From NCBI GenBank assembly GCA_014896635.1, contig JADBKA010000198.1, forward strand, positions 1-8,675: DNA of 8,675 bases, read 5' to 3'. The translations under genes and the position numbers were made by a program. Of this stretch, positions 5,253 to 8,675 are shown piece by piece (positions within the stretch are counted from its first letter, which is position 1; each line of letters begins with the position of its first letter). Origin of the DNA: Ktedonobacteraceae bacterium (lineage in GTDB: Bacteria; Chloroflexota; Ktedonobacteria; Ktedonobacterales; Ktedonobacteraceae). A model generated the notes under the pieces. It saw only the letters and a program-made list of their open reading frames with translations, did no database searches and was not told the origin of the DNA.

Positions 5253-7754
5253 ATGCTCTCAATCACGCTCGCACCTCAGGACGAATACCGCTGGAAAGGC
5301 AAGAACCCGGCGCCGCACACATTTCCGGTTGCCGAAGGAAAATATCCTCTCTACCATCAGTGGCGTACATATAATGCAGAGGCGCCCATCATCATCAATA
5401 CCCATGCGACCGGCACAGGCAAAACGAAAGCCGCTCTCTTACGCCTGCTCAAACGGGCCGAGACGCGAGGGTTTGACAGACTGGCATCGTCAAAAGATAA
5501 CGTGCTGTTCGTCGTGCCAACCAATGAACTGCTCACGCAGCACGAGGCAGATGCGAAAAATTTCTGCACGGAGAATGCTCTCCCCTATCGCGTGCTGCCA
5601 ATCACAAAAGACTCGCTGGAAAGCTACAAAGGACGTGAGAACTTTAGCGAGGAGCACCTGCGCGGCGGTGCTGCGCTACACTATCTTCTCAACGATCCCA
5701 GCGCCATCGATCATGATACCGGCAAGCGTGCCACCATCTTTGTGGTCAACCCTGATATCTTTTACTATGCTATCTACTCCTGCTACAATTCTTTCGACCG
5801 CGCGCCACTCTTTAATGATTTTTTCCGCATGAACTACATCATTATTGATGAATTTCATTACTACAATCCAAAGCAATTCGCTGCTTTTCTTTTTTTTATG
5901 AAACTCTCGAAAGAGAGAGGTTACATCGAGAGCATAAAGAAGCAGCGGCAATTCTGCATACTGACCGCCACGCCCGATCCCCGCGTCACGCAGTATCTAC
6001 GCCAGCTTGGAGTGCCGATTGACGAGATCTCGCCGGGCGCCGATCAGATCGCGCCGCAGGATCTCCCTTTCGTGGAACCCGTGCGCGCGCTGACCCCGGT
6101 GCAGCTCCACGTCTACAGTACGGAAGAGTTGCGAGAAAACGACCTGGCCAGCGGATTGCTGCGCCTGGTCACGCAGGAGCGGCAGGCCATCCGGCAATGG
6201 CTCGGCACAGGTACGCAGGAGCACGAACTGAGTGGCGCGATCATCTCCGGCTCACTCGGCGCCGTCAATCGTATACATCAGCAACTGCTCCAGGTCATTC
6301 CGGCATCTCTGATCGGACGCATCACTGGAGCACAGGCCGGCAATGATCGCAAAGAGGCCAGAGAAAAGCCGCTGATCCTGGCGACACCAACCGTTGATAT
6401 TGGCTACAACTTTGAGCGCGCGCAGCCCAGGCAACGACAGACCATCGACTTCCTTTTCCTTGATGCTTCTTCAGGCGATGAGCTGGTCCAGCGTATCGGA
6501 CGGGCCGGGCGCGTGCTCGCGCGGGCGCAGAAAGAGCAGCCGAGCATCGTCTATGCCGTCGTCGATGCGCAGAGCTATCGACTGTTGCAGGATTACGATG
6601 GAAAGTTGATGGAACGTTCAACATTGAGCAGGCTTGCCGCAGAGATGACGAAGAAGCATAATCTCTATGCCTATGTCAGATCCGGTGCCATCCTGGAGGC
6701 ATTTCGTCCGTTGCACATGATGAGCCAGGGCATGTCCGATCAAGAAAAAAACGAACTGAACAACTTTTTCCTCGACCTGCAAGTATTTTTTGCAGCAGGA
6801 GAAGATGCCAGAAGGAAACCACTGGCATATCAGCACCTGCAACGAATCTTCTCCGAGTTCGAGCGCCGCCAGCAGTGCTATAGGCGGCTGCACACGCTTC
6901 CCGCTGAAGCGTTCGAGCTGCTGCCACTGCTGGCTGAAGGGAGAATAGCGCCGCCAGAAAAGCTCGATGCGGATACCCGCGCCTGCCTGGCAGCATTCAT
7001 CGGTCGCCTGAAGATCGCCCATGAGAAGCATGAGGCTAGCTTGCAGAGTGGAAAGGATGTGGTGAGATGGATACAGCAGGATCTTGTCGCCTATTTCAAG
7101 GAGAAGGCGCGCTTCAGCTTCCGTGAGAGCTTCCAGCCTCCACTGGCCCTGGTCTACGATCCGCAAAGGCTCCACTCCGATCAGGAAGTGGCGGCCTACA
7201 GCGCATTGCACTTCGTCAAATATTATCATGCCCGATTTCACGCCGGGCGGAAACTCTGGGAAGAGGCTACAGGCAGATCGGCAACCGCCTGGGAAAGCGA
7301 TGATATCCTGGCTTACTGTGTACTGGAGCAGCCGCGCGAGAAGCCGCTCCAGATCGGTTTGCAACTCGACGCGCGCACCTATAGTCAAGATGCCTGGGAA
7401 GAGCAGTTCGCATACCAGGTGACTGCACTCTATGGACTACAAATTGTCATTCTCAATGAGCATAGCGGCATCGCACGAGAAATTCAGGAGCTATTCAGTA
7501 CACGCTTCGTCCCTGCCTTCCTGGCGTTGGATGATGCCCGCAGCGCTACACTGGTTGAGATCTACAAATTAAGAAGGCAAGCCCGCTTCTATCCTGTGCC
7601 AGTGGCAGTGACGTTCAATGACGGCAGACCGCGCACCTACCAGGCAATTCTAGGTTCGCTGGCGTTCCTGCTCTGCGCGGAAATTCCTTCCTGGGCAATG
7701 CGCAAGGACAGAAGACAGGTACAACGCGAAAACGATGAGCCGCTGATTTACTAA
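5253..7754 (+). CDS. cas3: Type I-D Cas3 helicase without HD domain (Cas3')
   Basis: This is the SF2 helicase recruited by the type I-D effector to unwind target DNA. In this subtype the HD nuclease is on Cas10d, and no HD domain is seen at either end of these 833 residues. Motif I is HATGTGKT (51-58, with Lys57). Motif II is DEFH (199-202). Motif III is TATP (238-241). A motif IV-like segment is GAIISGSLGAVNRI (328-341). Motif V is LATPTVDIGYNF (376-387), and motif VI is LVQRIGRAGR (411-420, with the arginine fingers). The helicase core ends near residue 440. The remaining ~390 residues are a C-terminal region with no motif that I recognise. The ATG at 5253 has GAGGAGG 7 nt upstream. The gene sits 104 nt after csc1 beyond a strong hairpin and 33 nt before cas6. 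cas3 and cas6 share a reading frame, separated by the TAA at 7752-7754 and 11 sense codons. Confidence 0.95.
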   Translation: MLSITLAPQDEYRWKGKNPAPHTFPVAEGKYPLYHQWRTYNAEAPIIINTHATGTGKTKAALLRLLKRAETRGFDRLASSKDNVLFVVPTNELLTQHEADAKNFCTENALPYRVLPITKDSLESYKGRENFSEEHLRGGAALHYLLNDPSAIDHDTGKRATIFVVNPDIFYYAIYSCYNSFDRAPLFNDFFRMNYIIIDEFHYYNPKQFAAFLFFMKLSKERGYIESIKKQRQFCILTATPDPRVTQYLRQLGVPIDEISPGADQIAPQDLPFVEPVRALTPVQLHVYSTEELRENDLASGLLRLVTQERQAIRQWLGTGTQEHELSGAIISGSLGAVNRIHQQLLQVIPASLIGRITGAQAGNDRKEAREKPLILATPTVDIGYNFERAQPRQRQTIDFLFLDASSGDELVQRIGRAGRVLARAQKEQPSIVYAVVDAQSYRLLQDYDGKLMERSTLSRLAAEMTKKHNLYAYVRSGAILEAFRPLHMMSQGMSDQEKNELNNFFLDLQVFFAAGEDARRKPLAYQHLQRIFSEFERRQQCYRRLHTLPAEAFELLPLLAEGRIAPPEKLDADTRACLAAFIGRLKIAHEKHEASLQSGKDVVRWIQQDLVAYFKEKARFSFRESFQPPLALVYDPQRLHSDQEVAAYSALHFVKYYHARFHAGRKLWEEATGRSATAWESDDILAYCVLEQPREKPLQIGLQLDARTYSQDAWEEQFAYQVTALYGLQIVILNEHSGIAREIQELFSTRFVPAFLALDDARSATLVEIYKLRRQARFYPVPVAVTFNDGRPRTYQAILGSLAFLLCAEIPSWAMRKDRRQVQRENDEPLIY

Positions 7755-7787
7755 GAGAAGCAACAAGAAAGGTGGATCATTCACGCA

Positions 7788-8675
7788 ATGAAAGAAGGCG
7801 AACTCTTCTCCCTGCTGCTGCGCCTGCACCCGGTGGCACCGGGACAGGTCGCGCCGGGAGCCGGCAACCAGGTACAGGCGGCCTTTCTGGATATGGTGCG
7901 CCAGGGCGATACCGCGCTGGCTGAACGCCTGCATCTCCCCAACCAGCGCCGTCCCTACACGCTCAGCCTGCTCAAGGGCTTCAATCACCTCTCTCCTGAG
8001 CAGTTGAGCGAGGCAATACAGAAGAATCACCTGCTCGACGTCCTGCCCGGCCAGGTCTACTGGTTGCGCTTCACCATGCTCGACACCAGCGTCTTCAGTT
8101 CGTTCATGCAACACCTCATCCTCAAGCCACGCGAATTGATACTCCGCCTCGGTGAAGCCCAGTTCGAGGTCAGCCGTCTGCTGGCAACGCCGGAGCCAGT
8201 GGCGGGCGCGCCATCCTGGGTGGCCTATTCGTCGTTTGCGGCGCAGCATGCCGGACTCCGCCACGAAGCGCAATCCCGCTACCACTTCGAGTTCACCTCG
8301 CCGACCGCATTTAGTATGGGACAGCGGCAGTGGAGCAAGCTGCTCACGCTCTTCCCTGAGCCAGCGGACGTCTTTGAGAGCCTGGCGCGACAGTGGGAAG
8401 CCTTCGCACCAGAGCATCTGCGCCTGGCCGGGCAGGGTCTGACGCCACAGGCCCTTGCAGCCTGGTGCGCCGAGCAGATCATCGTCACACGCTATCGACT
8501 GGAGACCTGCTACCTGCCACAGGCCAGATTCGGGCAGACAGGCTTTATCGGTGAGATCGACTACGAGGTCAAAGGGAGCAGAGCGGCAGCAGAGGCGCGC
8601 TGGCTCACGCCACTGGCACAATTTGCCCTGTTTGGCGGCGTCGGCTACAAAACGGCAATGGGCATGGGACAGGCG
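7788..8675 (+). CDS. cas6: Pre-crRNA endoribonuclease Cas6, 3' end outside the window
   Basis: Cas6 cuts the precursor CRISPR transcript within each repeat to release crRNAs. An open frame of 296 codons runs from the ATG at 7788 to the window edge without a stop. The N-terminal part, GAGNQVQAAFLDMV (24-37) and then ALAERLHLPNQRRPYTLS (43-60), follows the usual Cas6 pattern. His49 is the likely catalytic histidine (inference from position). The family's C-terminal glycine-rich loop is present as LFGGVGYKTAMGMGQA (281-296), so only a few residues should be missing. The ribosome site is weak: AGGTGG at 7770-7775 with a 12-nt spacer. The frame is closed upstream by the cas3 TAA. It follows cas3 by 33 nt and is surely co-transcribed. 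In many I-D loci cas4, cas1 and cas2 come next. A long antisense open frame over this gene is a codon-bias shadow. Confidence 0.93.
   Translation, partial: MKEGELFSLLLRLHPVAPGQVAPGAGNQVQAAFLDMVRQGDTALAERLHLPNQRRPYTLSLLKGFNHLSPEQLSEAIQKNHLLDVLPGQVYWLRFTMLDTSVFSSFMQHLILKPRELILRLGEAQFEVSRLLATPEPVAGAPSWVAYSSFAAQHAGLRHEAQSRYHFEFTSPTAFSMGQRQWSKLLTLFPEPADVFESLARQWEAFAPEHLRLAGQGLTPQALAAWCAEQIIVTRYRLETCYLPQARFGQTGFIGEIDYEVKGSRAAAEARWLTPLAQFALFGGVGYKTAMGMGQA

Noticed and set aside
5153..5374. Plus-strand open frame of 73 codons starting 4 nt after csc1
   Set aside because: It runs through the 15-bp hairpin and over 120 nt into cas3 in another frame, its ribosome site is poor and no family is recognised.
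6618..7388. Minus-strand open frame (256 codons) opposite the cas3 C-terminal region
   Set aside because: No domain or motif is recognised, and it is fully inside cas3, whose frame is intact.
7650..8621. Long minus-strand open frame (323 codons) opposite cas6
   Set aside because: It lies antisense to a clear Cas6 with a glycine-rich loop, has no recognisable domain, and is explained by GC-biased codons in the real gene.

Overview
The window holds most of the interference operon of a type I-D CRISPR-Cas system. All genes are on the + strand, in the order [20-codon leader ORF]-cas10d-cas11d-csc2(cas7)-csc1(cas5)-cas3-cas6, and cas6 runs off the right edge. The type is assigned from three things read in the sequence. 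The helicase (5253-7754) has complete SF2 motifs but no HD nuclease domain. The HD motif sits instead in the large subunit Cas10d (255-2849). The backbone proteins are recognisable Csc2 and Csc1 rather than Cas7/Cas5 of other subtypes. No CRISPR array, cas1, cas2, cas4, tRNA, rRNA or transposase is visible. The adaptation genes and array presumably lie outside the window.

Layout: 1-202 is non-coding or the tail of an upstream gene, with two inverted repeats (55-80 and 86-115). A 20-codon ORF (203-265) with the best Shine-Dalgarno sequence in the window overlaps the start of cas10d. cas10d and a 152-codon gene (2846-3304) overlap by ATGA. The small gene resembles, from memory of the family, the C-terminal small-subunit region that canonical I-D systems encode at the 3' end of cas10d. 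A 74-nt gap with an 8-bp tandem repeat leads to csc2 (3379-4386). csc1 (4402-5148) follows after 15 nt. A 104-nt gap before cas3 contains a 15-bp hairpin. cas6 starts 33 nt after cas3 and is open to the window end, which falls within or just after its glycine-rich loop.

How they work together (family knowledge): Cas6 cuts precursor crRNA. Csc2 subunits coat the spacer, Csc1 caps the 5' handle, and Cas10d is the large subunit and carries the HD nuclease. Cas11d subunits line the belly of the complex, and the Cas3 helicase is recruited to unwind the target DNA.

The most interesting point is the cas10d/cas11d junction. Canonical I-D systems make Cas11d by internal initiation inside a longer cas10d. 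Here the two are separate genes, and adding one A to the A5 run at 2839-2843 would fuse them into one 1016-codon frame. This is a real gene fission, a frameshift-regulated junction or an indel artefact. The sequence alone cannot say which.

Organism: intermediate-to-high GC by eye, dense AGGAG-type ribosome sites, and Cas protein sequences that remind me of Chloroflexota (for example Ktedonobacteria). This is a weak inference. Type I-D also occurs in cyanobacteria and archaea.
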